From Aliiroseovarius sediminilitoris (GTDB lineage Bacteria; Pseudomonadota; Alphaproteobacteria; Rhodobacterales; Rhodobacteraceae), in the NCBI RefSeq assembly GCF_900109955.1, contig NZ_FOJB01000001.1, positions 1,674,001 to 1,738,000 on the forward strand: a DNA stretch of 64,000 nucleotides, written 5' to 3'. A model generated the notes under the pieces. The model did not search any database and was not told where the DNA came from. It was given only the letters and a program-made list of their open reading frames with translations. A program made the translations under genes and the position numbers. This document shows, piece by piece, positions 25,738 to 34,080 of the stretch (within the stretch, counting starts at the first letter, position 1; each line of letters starts with the position of its first letter).

Positions 25738-26096
25738 TGCCGCCTCAACGCGCCCTGGGACCAGCCATAGAGCAGCCCAAGGAACAAAACCGCCAGGAAA
25801 ACGCCCATGTCGAGAAGGGCGACCAACCCTTCTTCGCGGTAGACCACCGCCCATGGATACATGAATGCCATCTCCATGTCGAAGGCGAGAAACAATAATG
25901 CATAGCCGTAATATTTCGCGTGATAGCGCACCCAAACCGGATCACGCGACAATGTGCCGGCAGTGGCGGGCACGTCCTTGGCTGGTTCGGCTCGACTTGG
26001 GCCAATGACACGGGCCAGCGCATAGAGGCTCAGGACCAAGCCGACCGTGCCGACCGTCAGGCCGAAAAGAATAGCGTATTGGGCAAGCTCACTCAT
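25734..26096 (-). CDS. NuoA-like subunit
   Basis: 120 residues, three helices. The second helix keeps the acidic signature FLAFDMEMAFMYPWA (Asp73, Glu75), equivalent to FDLEVVFLFPWA of NuoA. The periplasm-facing loop that normally carries YECGFEP is replaced by a Pro/Ala-rich stretch without cysteine. The ATG at 26096 has a GGAG element about 13 bases upstream; longer upstream frames are not supported. It overlaps the fusion gene by four bases and is the promoter-proximal gene of the operon. Confidence 0.88.
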   Translation of the reverse strand: MSELAQYAILFGLTVGTVGLVLSLYALARVIGPSRAEPAKDVPATAGTLSRDPVWVRYHAKYYGYALLFLAFDMEMAFMYPWAVVYREEGLVALLDMGVFLAVLFLGLLYGWSQGALRRQ

Positions 26097-26574
26097 TTGT
26101 TTTTCGTAGCTCCTGCCGTGACTCGCTGAATGTACCGAAACATAGTCACGGCGACTTGGCATGACAACTGCACAACTGCGGTTTTGCACCGGAACCATGT
26201 CGGGCCGGACCGATCGCCTGCCGGGCATCGTGTCACAGGCCGTTGCCCCTGCGCGGCACACCGGCGTGGACATGCCGTTCGCATGGTCCGGGTAAGAACA
26301 AGTGCGCTGGCAGCAGGGCAGGAAAGCGGTTCCCATACCCCGGACCACGTTACGGTCGGAGCGGCCTGTATCCTGAGGGGGATGAGCACGCCGCTCGCCT
26401 CGATCTTCGGAAGCGCGTTTCATGTTGTCGTCCCGCTGTTGGCCGGCCGCCCCGGTTGTGCCGGTGGCAAAGCAACGGTAGGGGGCAAGGTGAGCAGACA
26501 GCACGTGACAGTGTTCCGCCGGGCGGATAGAACGAAAGAAGTTCGTCTTTTCAATTCCGACTGGAACCTCTCGC
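26097..26574. promoter_or_regulatory. Divergent control region between the Nuo-like operon and DUF6629
   Basis: About 480 bp with no supported gene; it must hold promoters for both directions. The only symmetric element noticed is GAAC-N7-GTTC at about 26530-26544, close to the DUF6629 side, which could be an operator. No FNR-type TTGAT-N4-ATCAA box or ATTC-N8-GAAT palindrome was seen. Confidence 0.4.
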
Positions 26575-27261
26575 ATGTGCCTTTCCCAGACTGTCAGCTT
26601 CACCGCCAGCGCCTTCCTTGTCACCGGTGGCACTTACGCAGTAGCGCGGGCCTGGGCGATCAACAAACGCTACCTTCCGGTGGCCCTGATGCCGGTCTTC
26701 GCCGGTCTCCAGCAGTTCATGGAAGGAAATGTCTGGTGGGGGGTGAACACCGGTGATCCGGGCACGACCCTGCTGGGCGCGCTTGGCTTCATCTTCTTCA
26801 CTTGGTTCATGTGGCCGTTCTGGATACCGCTGGCCAGTTGGGTGCTGGAACCGCCCGAAAGTCGTCGACGACCTTGGATGGCGGCGATGTCGGTCGCCGG
26901 GTTGGCGTTCGGCCTGGCACTCTACCTGCCGCATCTGGTGCGGCCCGACTGGGTTGAGGTAACGGTCAATCAGGATTCATTGGCCTATGAGGGCACGATG
27001 ATCCTCGACTACCTGATGCCACGCTGGATGACCTATGTGGTTTACCTGTTCCTGATCATCGCACCGCCTGCGATCTCGACCTATTACCACATGCGCTGGT
27101 TCGCGCTGACCATCGTCGCGGTGGTGGTCGTTGACATCCTGTTCCTGCGCTATGCCTATATTTCCTTCTTCTGCCTTCTTGCAGGGCTGGGGACGCTGCA
27201 TTTGATATACATCATCGTGCGGAACAAATGCGCGCGTGAATGCCCGGTGCTGTTCGCCTGA
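26575..27261 (+). CDS. DUF6629-family membrane protein
   Basis: 228 residues with about seven membrane helices, starting MCLSQTVSFTASAFLVTGG, the typical DUF6629 opening (MCFSAxxSF-like). GLQQFMEGNVWWG and YLFLIIAPPAIS are other family-like segments. Function unknown. It is divergent from the Nuo-like operon and could share its regulation. The last 135 bp of the gene are duplicated at 28031-28165. Ribosome site is weak. Confidence 0.75.
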   Translation: MCLSQTVSFTASAFLVTGGTYAVARAWAINKRYLPVALMPVFAGLQQFMEGNVWWGVNTGDPGTTLLGALGFIFFTWFMWPFWIPLASWVLEPPESRRRPWMAAMSVAGLAFGLALYLPHLVRPDWVEVTVNQDSLAYEGTMILDYLMPRWMTYVVYLFLIIAPPAISTYYHMRWFALTIVAVVVVDILFLRYAYISFFCLLAGLGTLHLIYIIVRNKCARECPVLFA

Positions 27262-27400
27262 AAACGGTCAAGGGCGCACGGGCGGTCGCGACCAGGGGAT
27301 GCCGCGCTGCGGCTTGTTGCGACTCGGGGGAGGGCGTAGGCTTGGCATGTGCGATGGGTTGGTGGGTGGCACTGCCCACCATAAATGGGGGATTTGCGTC

Positions 27401-27973
27401 ATGAGATATGGAGCGATTATTTGTGCGGCAGGGGTGTTTGCCGCTTCCGGTGCGCTGGCCGATACGGACTGGATGGGCACCATTCTGGCGGCAACAGAGA
27501 AGTATGCGGATGTCAACGTGGCTTTGGCCGAGGGCTTCTTTCCGGCGCCGCCGGGCGATTGCACGTCGGCCGCCGCCGAAGGTCTGCCGCCCGAAATGGG
27601 GAGCATGGGCATTCACTATATCCATCCCGGTTTGCTTGGTCTTGCGCCGCCGGGCGACGGTCGGGTGAACGGCTCAGGGATGAACACCGATTTTGCCAAA
27701 CCGTCAATCCTGCTCTACGAGCCGCAGACGGACGGGTCGCTTGTTCTGGTCGGGGTCGAGAACCTCATCTTCCAGGCGGCCTGGGCCGAAGCGGGCAACG
27801 AGAGCCCGCCGATGTTCCGCGATCAGCCTTGGGATACGATGGCGGACATGGGCGATACCGATGGCGATGAAGCCCATGGGTTCGAACCGCATTACGATCT
27901 GCATATCTGGACCCAGCGCGAGAACCCCCAAGGGATATACGCGCCGTTCAATCCAAACGTATCCTGCGGCTGA
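27401..27973 (+). CDS. Conserved secreted protein of unknown function
   Basis: 190 residues with a signal peptide (1-19, ending ALA). The C-terminal half has a conserved-looking acidic and aromatic sequence, HYDLHIWTQRENPQG followed by FNPNVSC. GGGGGA before the ATG at 27401 sets the start. I do not recognise a named domain. It lies between the intact DUF6629 gene and its duplicated fragment, in an area with other signs of rearrangement. Confidence 0.65.
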   Translation: MRYGAIICAAGVFAASGALADTDWMGTILAATEKYADVNVALAEGFFPAPPGDCTSAAAEGLPPEMGSMGIHYIHPGLLGLAPPGDGRVNGSGMNTDFAKPSILLYEPQTDGSLVLVGVENLIFQAAWAEAGNESPPMFRDQPWDTMADMGDTDGDEAHGFEPHYDLHIWTQRENPQGIYAPFNPNVSCG

Positions 27974-28030
27974 GATCCGGTCCCGCTGGCCGGGTGCGCG
28001 GGGCTTGTCTGGTCCCGCGTCCCGGAGGTC

Positions 28031-28165
28031 GTCGTTGAGATCCTGTTCCAGCGTCATGCCTATATTTCCTTCTTCTGCCTTCTTGCAGGGCGGGGAACGC
28101 TGCATTTGATATACATCATCGTGCGGAACAAATGCGCGCGCGATTTCCCGGTGCTGTTTGCCTGA
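28031..28165 (+). pseudogene. Duplicated 3' fragment of the DUF6629 gene
   Basis: This 135-bp segment matches 27127-27261 at a constant offset of 904 bases, with about ten substitutions and no indels, including the stop codon. It has no start or upstream part, so it is a remnant of a second copy or of a duplication that bracketed the secreted-protein gene. Confidence 0.9.
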
Positions 28166-28189
28166 CGGAAGGCGCTTTGACCGCCGGTT

Positions 28190-28531
28190 GACCGTCGGGC
28201 GTTCGGCATTCCTGGGCTTTCTGGCCAAGCGTCTGGGCAACCGCGCCGATGCAAAGATGTGCTTCAGGAATCCCAAGTCTGCGTCCGGGCGTGAAAGAAC
28301 CAACTGCACGTGGCAGAGCGCATGGATGCCTGGCTCTACGGGGTGCTGCGCTCGGCGCGCAACGACCATTGTCGTAAGGATGACCGCGCTTCGGTCGCGG
28401 CCGAACTCGACCTCAGGCCCGGCACCCTCAATGTCAGACTGCTTGGCTTTGCCGACTGTTCCTGCCCACCGGTTAGCCTCGTGCGCCCGGTCGACGGGAC
28501 GGATTGCGGGGGCCGCAGCCACGCCGACTGA
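28190..28531 (+). pseudogene. Frameshifted ECF sigma factor remnant
   Basis: Reads in two frames: first SAFLGFLAKRLGNRADAK (about 28202-28255), then ERMDAWLYGVLRSARNDHCRK (about 28316-28378) and VAAELDLRPGTLNVRL (about 28397-28444), ending with Cys-containing sequence. These match, in order, the intact ECF sigma factor at 50285-50911 (FLGFLIKRLGNRADAE, ERMDAWLYAILRSTLNDHYRK, VANDLGLTRNALGVRL). Frames are broken and about 60 residues between the second and third blocks are missing. Clearly a decayed paralogue. Confidence 0.85.
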
Positions 28532-28615
28532 TCTGCCGTTTGCGTAATGATGTCCTGAAAACCGCGTCTACCAGATGAAGGGCTTTCATGCCCGGCAACT
28601 CAGGGAGGAGTGCCC

Positions 28616-28996
28616 ATGATGACGTCACGATCCTCATGTTCCGGCCTCGACGCGATCGGGCCGGAATTTGACGAGGAATTCCGGAACATCCTTGATGCGC
28701 TGTTCTGTGCCTGCAATTCGGGATTGCAGGACACTGACACAAGTCTGCGTCGCGAATTGTTCCGGATGACAGAATTGGACGGACAGACCACCGCCCGGGC
28801 TGCGCGCGCGCTGGGTATCGGGATTTCGCAAGCGGAAGAGATGCTGGCTGCGACCCGGCGCGATATCACTGTGCTGATGGCTCTCGGGCTTTGCAAGCCG
28901 GTGTTTCCCGGGCCCGCAGATTCGCGCCACTCTCACGGCTGCCGGTGTGGAAATTCCACGATGGCGCGAGGGCACAAACCGCCGATGGCACCCTGA
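28616..28996 (+). CDS. Small helical protein paralogous to the one at 51004
   Basis: 126 residues. GGGAGGAG lies five to eight bases before ATG ATG, so the first or second Met is the start. The block CACNSGLQ...ARAARALGIGISQAEEML...TRRDI resembles CACAETLT...DAARALGIEPGDAAYLL...LREDV of the protein at 51004-51336. As there, it follows an ECF sigma gene (here a pseudogene). The pattern suggests a short helical, possibly HTH-like or sigma-partner protein; the function is unknown. The C-terminal 35 residues look unstructured and may be read-through. Confidence 0.6.
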   Translation: MMTSRSSCSGLDAIGPEFDEEFRNILDALFCACNSGLQDTDTSLRRELFRMTELDGQTTARAARALGIGISQAEEMLAATRRDITVLMALGLCKPVFPGPADSRHSHGCRCGNSTMARGHKPPMAP

Positions 28997-29393
28997 CCGG
29001 TCGCCCGCCGGGCGAAATCCGGGCACTGGGCCCTTCGGCTGTTGCCGGGCGGCGTGGTGAACCGGCGACCGCCTGCCACCCACGGCAACAAAATCGGTAA
29101 TGGTCCGCGCGACCGGACGTCCTTGTTGAGAGACAGGGCAGCTTGAGACCCGAGGCAGTGGCCCGCAAGTCAAAGAAAGACCAGAGATGATCACCCTAAG
29201 AGATCGTTCGGTCGCGCCAATGCGCCGCGTCCAGCGCGCAGGCGATACCGCGCAGCTGATGCCCCATTCCCGGCGCGCTTCTCACCGATGCGAAGAGCGT
29301 CGCGGCGGTGGCCGGTGCCGGACCGACCGTTGACCACGGGCACAAGACAAACAACGGCGGCGCGCAAGCCCGCCCACGGAAAAGGATAATGGA
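28997..29393. other. About 400 bp without a supported gene
   Basis: Short frames exist on both strands but none has a convincing ribosome site plus recognisable sequence. By analogy with 51329 onward a DUF3141 gene could once have followed here, but no trace of it was recognised. It presumably carries the promoter for the downstream heme-protein gene. Confidence 0.4.
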
Positions 29394-30785
29394 ATGACGC
29401 GTCAAACAACATATCTGGCCGCTTCGGCGGCGATCTTTTCCGGGCTTCTGGTGGCGGCCTGGGTTACACATGGGACCGGTATCGTAAGGGATGATCCCGA
29501 GCGCAACATCGTGATCCCCGGCGAGTTGGACAGCACCTTGCAGGTCAAGGTCGCCTATGACGGCGAGACGATCTGGTTCCGTTACCGCTGGCCGGTCGAA
29601 CGGCCTGCGATCTTCAATGACGTTCTGGTCTATCAGGATGGCAAGTGGGAAGCCCGCGGCGGCGAGTCGCTGGGCCCCAACCCCCAGTTCCTGACCGAGG
29701 ACCGGGTGGCGATGATGATCGACGACGGCTCTGTGCCGCTGTTTTCGCGCTACGGTGGCTACATCACGATCGGCGACGGGCTGACCACCTTCACCGGCAC
29801 GCCCGAGACCGACGAGGAGCGGACGAAATATCTGCCCTCGACGCGGACCGATCCAAACGATTTCGACACCGTCAGGCCCGAGAGCGATCTGGAAAAGCTG
29901 CGCGCGGCGGGTCAGTTCATCGACCTCTGGCAATGGCGATCAAGCCGGTCAAACCCGATCGGGTTGGGTGATGACGGGCTGATTGCCGAGGCCCGCGAGG
30001 GCGACACCGGCACCGGCCCCTATTCAACCAATTTCGACAAGGCCACCGGCCAGCCGAAGTATATGTTCGCCCCCGATGTCGCGGGCTATCGCGCACTGGC
30101 TTTCGACGATGTCGTTTCCGGAGAGGTAGGTTTCAACGACACCTACTATCTCACTGCGCAGACCGCCGTGCCGTTCGACCCTGATTTTGCATGGAAGAAC
30201 GGCGACACGATACCGCGTCGTTTCCTTCAACCGGAATCGGGTTCGCGTGGGGACGTCGTGCAACCGGCGGTGGCACGCTGGCGCAACGGGTTTTGGGATG
30301 TGACGTTGCAGCGCAAGATGGACACGGGCAACCCGCTCGACGACAAGATATTCCGCGACGGTGGCAGCTATGACGTGGCGTTCGCGGTATTCCGCAACGC
30401 CTCGACCATGCGCTGGCACTATATCTCTCTGCCGGTGTCGCTGGGACTGGGCGAACCCGCGCAAATTCAGGCCAAACGCTCTGAACCAGGCCAGCCGGAC
30501 TGGACCGGCCCCTGGACCGAGGTCGAGGTCTACTATCCCGGCCAAGTCACCTGGGGACGGTTGACTGACCCGCGCCAGCACCCCGGTGCAGACCGGGTCG
30601 CGGCACGCGTTCCTGCGGCCTACCAGCACAGCGAACGCCAGCTCGCGCTCTACGGGGTTGAAATGGAATTTGCCGATGAGATCCGCCGCCAATGGCTCTG
30701 GACCCTCGCAATGAGCCTGTCGCTGATCGTGGCCTTCGGCGTCGGCATGGTGCTGCTGTTCCGCCGTCCGGAGGACAGGGCATGA
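29394..30785 (+). CDS. Ethylbenzene-dehydrogenase-related heme-binding protein
   Basis: 463 residues. An N-terminal hydrophobic segment (about 8-27) acts as signal or anchor, a long periplasmic beta-rich domain follows, and a C-terminal helix (about 435-457) before a basic tail anchors it in the membrane. The domain resembles the gamma/EB_dh heme-b subunit of DMSO-reductase-type enzymes (VKVAYDGETIWFRYRWP near the start; WRNGFWDVTLQRKM and YDVAFAVFRNAST later). No molybdenum or Fe-S subunit is encoded nearby, so it is an orphan, probably an electron-transfer cytochrome b. The next gene begins at or just after its stop, suggesting a two-protein membrane unit. Confidence 0.7.
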   Translation: MTRQTTYLAASAAIFSGLLVAAWVTHGTGIVRDDPERNIVIPGELDSTLQVKVAYDGETIWFRYRWPVERPAIFNDVLVYQDGKWEARGGESLGPNPQFLTEDRVAMMIDDGSVPLFSRYGGYITIGDGLTTFTGTPETDEERTKYLPSTRTDPNDFDTVRPESDLEKLRAAGQFIDLWQWRSSRSNPIGLGDDGLIAEAREGDTGTGPYSTNFDKATGQPKYMFAPDVAGYRALAFDDVVSGEVGFNDTYYLTAQTAVPFDPDFAWKNGDTIPRRFLQPESGSRGDVVQPAVARWRNGFWDVTLQRKMDTGNPLDDKIFRDGGSYDVAFAVFRNASTMRWHYISLPVSLGLGEPAQIQAKRSEPGQPDWTGPWTEVEVYYPGQVTWGRLTDPRQHPGADRVAARVPAAYQHSERQLALYGVEMEFADEIRRQWLWTLAMSLSLIVAFGVGMVLLFRRPEDRA

Positions 30786-30835
30786 GCACATATTCCAAAA
30801 CACGTCACAGCACACGCGAACACGGGGAACCGAAC

Positions 30836-31534
30836 ATGAAACATGCAATTCAATATCGACCGGCCATCCAGATCGGTCTTGTCGCATCTGCGCTGCTGGC
30901 CCTCGGTGCTGGCGCAGCATTCGCCCATGGCGGTGGCGGCGGCGTCGAAATGGAGCTTGAAGGCGCGCCATCCTTCTCGATCCCTCCGGTCTACCACATT
31001 CTGGTGGTGCACTTCCCGATCGCGCTCTGGCTGACGGCGGCGCTGTTCATTTTCTTCCGTGTATTCTCGGATTCCCAGCTTGCGGTCCGGCTGCAAAAGT
31101 CGGTCTGGCCGCTGATCCTGCTGGGTTCGTTTGCCGGATTGGTGGCCTATGGGCTGGGGCTGTCGATCTACCCTTGGTCGGCAATTACCCAGTCGCCGCT
31201 GGGTCGCAACCACATTATGCTGGCGACCTGGACACTCAGCTACTGGACCGTGTTGGGCGTGCTTGGTTACCGCTATCGGCGCCACCTGTTCGAGGGCGCG
31301 CAGCGCTGGGTGACATTCGTGCTGACGCTGATTGGCGCGACGGTCGTGACCATTACCGGCACGCTGGGCGGATCGCTCAACGGTACGCCGTCGCTTGTGA
31401 CCAAGACCCTCGGCAAAGTGGGCTGGGAGGTTTACATGACCTTTTACCTGCCGACCTGGATGCTCTGGGCCTTTGGTCTGGGGGCGGTGGCGATTGTCAC
31501 GCTCGGGGTCCTGGGACGGCGCTCGCGTGCCTGA
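30836..31534 (+). CDS. DUF2231-type membrane protein
   Basis: 232 residues: signal-like segment (about 12-31), then a His/Gly cluster (AHGGGGG) and four membrane helices. PPVYHILVVHFPIALWL is the DUF2231 hallmark with histidines able to bind heme; HIMLATWTLSYW contains another. An in-frame ATG at 30782 overlaps the previous stop (ATGA) and would add 18 residues; 30836 is preferred because GGGGAA precedes it and it places the signal segment at the N-terminus. It probably forms a membrane partner for the upstream EB_dh-like heme protein. Confidence 0.7.
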   Translation: MKHAIQYRPAIQIGLVASALLALGAGAAFAHGGGGGVEMELEGAPSFSIPPVYHILVVHFPIALWLTAALFIFFRVFSDSQLAVRLQKSVWPLILLGSFAGLVAYGLGLSIYPWSAITQSPLGRNHIMLATWTLSYWTVLGVLGYRYRRHLFEGAQRWVTFVLTLIGATVVTITGTLGGSLNGTPSLVTKTLGKVGWEVYMTFYLPTWMLWAFGLGAVAIVTLGVLGRRSRA

Positions 31535-31818
31535 CGGCTGCGCTGACCGCCGGTGCGTCCGCCGCCCCGGCGAACCCAGACGACTTGGAACTCTATGACT
31601 GGTGGGTCTATCTCAGGCCCGCCAGCTTGCGCGTGTTAGATCATCCCTCCGCGGTCACGGCGCACCTCTGGGGCCAGTCCCGCTGCCTGTCGGATGCCGC
31701 AGCACCGGGGTGCAGGCCGGAGCGGTCGCTTGTGTCCGCGCCCAACCGGACCAGGTGGCACGAGCGGCGCGTCTTTGGCGGACCCTATCAGCTGGTTGTG
31801 GCCGAACGCCCGATCTGA
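31535..31818 (+). other. Possible small secreted protein frame without a clear start
   Basis: An open frame directly after the DUF2231 gene encodes a signal-peptide-like stretch (LTAALTAGASAAPANP) followed by ELYDWWVYLRPASL and a C-terminus VFGGPYQLVVAERP. Composition looks protein-like, but no ATG, GTG or TTG lies close to the predicted N-terminus in this frame. It may be a frameshifted or coupled gene, or a chance frame. Confidence 0.3.
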
Positions 31819-31934
31819 TGCCGGAATGGCAGAATACTGGTCATGCAGCCTGTAATGGAATGCGTCCGGCAACGTCTTCTATTTGAGCGCCACAGAGAAA
31901 CTCTCGGGCGTGAAACTGGAAGGAGGCACTGGAA

Positions 31935-32075
31935 ATGACCCTGATCCTTATCGCCCTGGCCCTTGCGACTCCCGCCCTTTGGGCTGTTGTCCAGGCGCAA
32001 TCCCGGGCCGTTCCGGCCCCACTGCCGATACGATCCGTTCCGGACCGCCAGAAGCCCATGAATTTGGCTTTCTGA
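31935..32075 (+). CDS. 46-residue hydrophobic small protein
   Basis: The ATG lies eight bases after AGGAGG. The product starts MTLILIALALATPALWAVV, a signal or single membrane helix, then a short Pro/Arg-rich tail ending PMNLAF. There is no recognised family. The strong ribosome site and its position directly before the EF-hand gene are the evidence; a translated leader is an alternative. Confidence 0.4.
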   Translation: MTLILIALALATPALWAVVQAQSRAVPAPLPIRSVPDRQKPMNLAF

Positions 32076-32118
32076 ACCCGGATCACTCACACAAACACAG
32101 AACAGGAGAACCATCACA

Positions 32119-32361
32119 ATGAAAACGACACGCATCATCTCACTCGCAGCTGCCGGATTCTTGGCCGTGACCGGTGCGGCCCTAGCTCACGAGATGGATA
32201 CCGATCAGGACGGGCTCTACACGCTGACCGAAATGCAAACCGAGTATGCCGAACTGACACAGAGCGACTACGACGCGCTTGACACCAACGCCGATGGCGC
32301 GATCGATGCCGACGAACTGGAAGCGGCAATCGCAAGTGGTGCATTGCCCGCGATGGAATAA
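32119..32361 (+). CDS. Small periplasmic EF-hand protein
   Basis: 80 residues: a signal peptide (1-23, ending ALA) and two EF-hand loops, DTDQDGLYTLTE and DTNADGAIDADE, each with canonical acidic spacing for calcium. Such small EF-hand proteins occur with periplasmic oxidoreductases and metal-resistance genes. AGGAG upstream. Probable Ca2+-binding accessory to the adjacent heme/membrane proteins, by context only. Confidence 0.8.
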   Translation: MKTTRIISLAAAGFLAVTGAALAHEMDTDQDGLYTLTEMQTEYAELTQSDYDALDTNADGAIDADELEAAIASGALPAME

Positions 32362-32523
32362 CGTCTGAACCACGGCGGGTCCGAGGGCGCGCCGTGGTTC
32401 GACACGCCCAAAAACCCAGGCAGAAGAATCTGGCCTATGAGGCAGATGTCGATGCAAGACCATCCCAAACGGCCATTGTGCCTGACCGGTCGCGCCTGAG
32501 CAGATCACGCGGGAAAGTTATAG

Positions 32524-33666
32524 ATGAACACCAAAATGGCTTTCACGATCGTCGGGGCAGGGCCTGCGGGCCTTGCTTGCGCGATCGTGCTCGCGCGTGG
32601 CGGTGCCAAGGTCGTGGTGCGTGAATGGAAGGACCGCGTCGGCCACCGCTTTCACGACGATTTTCAGGGCCTGGAAAACTGGTCCCGCGAGTCGGATGCG
32701 CTGGAGGACCTGGTGGCGGCCGGTATCGCCGCCGATTTCGAGCACCATCCCTTTGATCGGGGTATCGTCTTCGACCCCGCAGGGCGACAACACCGGGTGC
32801 GGGGGCGGCGAGCGCTGTTCTATCTTGTCCGCCGTGGCCCAGGCGAGGGAACGCTCGACAGCGCGCTTCTGGCCCAGGCCCGCGCCGCCGGAGTCGAGCT
32901 GCGTTTCGGCGATCGGGTCCACGATTTCAACGGTGCCGGAGTTCTTGCCGCGGGGCCGCGCGAGGCCGGGGTGATCGCAGCGGGTCATGTCTTCGAGACG
33001 GGTATGGCTGATGGTGCCTGGCTGGCGCTCGGACATGCCGTCGCACCAGCCGGTTACGCCTATCTGCTGGTGAAAAACGGGCGCGGCACTGTGGCGAGCT
33101 GCATGTTCACGCGCTTCCGCGATCAGGCCAGACATGTCAGGGCGGCCGAGGAATTCTTCCGAGTCCATGTCGGCCTTGAGATGCGCAATCCGCGCGCCTT
33201 CGGCGGCTACGGCAACATGCGCCTGCCACGGACGGCTAAACAGGGCGGTCATCCTGTGATTGGCGAGCACGCCGGGTTCCAGGACGCGCTTGCCGGGTTC
33301 GGGATGCGCTACGCCATCCACTCGGGCGTGCTGGCCGCACAAAGCCTGCTTTCAGGAGACGACTACACCGCCGTCTGGCAAGCGGAACTGGGGCCGGGGC
33401 TGAAGGCCGGGATCGCCAACCGCTGGATCTTCAACCTGGCGGGCGAGACGGGGATGCGGTTTGCCATTGGAAGTCTTGCAAATCGTGATGCAGGTGACCT
33501 GTTGCGCCGCGCCTACGACCTGACGCCGCTGAAGCGGCTGGCGCTGCCGATCGCGCGGCGGAGCTACAGCGCACCGCTTGCAGATCCAAGCTGTAGCCAC
33601 GAGGATTGCGATTGTGTTTGGTGCCGGCACGGCGACCACGGCGCCGCAGGTGAGGTCCAGACCTGA
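32524..33666 (+). CDS. FAD-dependent oxidoreductase (geranylgeranyl-reductase-like) with Cys/His tail
   Basis: 380 residues. The FAD-binding motif FTIVGAGPAGLACAIVLARGG is at the N-terminus, and HPVIGEHAGFQDALAGFGM is the typical second flavin-contact segment of the GG-reductase/PHBH-like group. Unusually, the C-terminus (about 357-373, CSHEDCDCVWCRHGDHG) is a dense Cys/His cluster able to hold a metal or Fe-S centre. Substrate unknown. It is preceded by the EF-hand gene and a gap of about 160 bp. Confidence 0.7.
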   Translation: MNTKMAFTIVGAGPAGLACAIVLARGGAKVVVREWKDRVGHRFHDDFQGLENWSRESDALEDLVAAGIAADFEHHPFDRGIVFDPAGRQHRVRGRRALFYLVRRGPGEGTLDSALLAQARAAGVELRFGDRVHDFNGAGVLAAGPREAGVIAAGHVFETGMADGAWLALGHAVAPAGYAYLLVKNGRGTVASCMFTRFRDQARHVRAAEEFFRVHVGLEMRNPRAFGGYGNMRLPRTAKQGGHPVIGEHAGFQDALAGFGMRYAIHSGVLAAQSLLSGDDYTAVWQAELGPGLKAGIANRWIFNLAGETGMRFAIGSLANRDAGDLLRRAYDLTPLKRLALPIARRSYSAPLADPSCSHEDCDCVWCRHGDHGAAGEVQT

Positions 33667-33705
33667 AGTTTCCGCGACACGGCCAGAGCATCAGGAGGAC
33701 CCGCC

Positions 33706-34080
33706 GTGAAACACGAACCGACCATCGCGACGGTCCTCGCCTGCACCCAGCCGCAAATGGGGGCGATCCCTGCCGACATGCTCTTGAACGAACGGCTGGG
33801 CGGTGCCGCCTGCTCAAGCATTGTTTTGGGCCGCGGTGGGATCGTCCTGATCGCACTGCCGCAGACGTTCATGGCTTCAACCGGGGCCGCTCTCTTGACC
33901 GCCAACACCGTCATGAAAAGGTGGCACGCCTCTCACGCTCGGATCCCTCCGCCGCGAGATTGTCGGACGGGGATGGCCAGCGCGCGTCGTGAACGCGGTG
34001 AGGCGTTTCAGGCCGGAATAGGGTATGACAGCGCAACATTTTCCAATCCTTATGGTCGGTTACGAGAAAAACCTGTTTAA
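33706..34080 (+). CDS. Unrecognised 124-residue frame
   Basis: A GTG start with AGGAGGACC upstream, encoding KHEPTIATVLACTQPQMGAI and then a sequence that loses protein-like character after about residue 70. It may be a real gene truncated by decay. No family recognised. Confidence 0.3.
   Translation: MKHEPTIATVLACTQPQMGAIPADMLLNERLGGAACSSIVLGRGGIVLIALPQTFMASTGAALLTANTVMKRWHASHARIPPPRDCRTGMASARRERGEAFQAGIGYDSATFSNPYGRLREKPV

Noticed and set aside
24948-25770. Long plus-strand frames across the tandem repeat (Ala-Phe-Met or Trp-Pro-Ser repeats)
   Set aside because: They are antisense images of the Gly-His-Glu repeat; only the minus-strand frame continues into recognisable domains on both sides.
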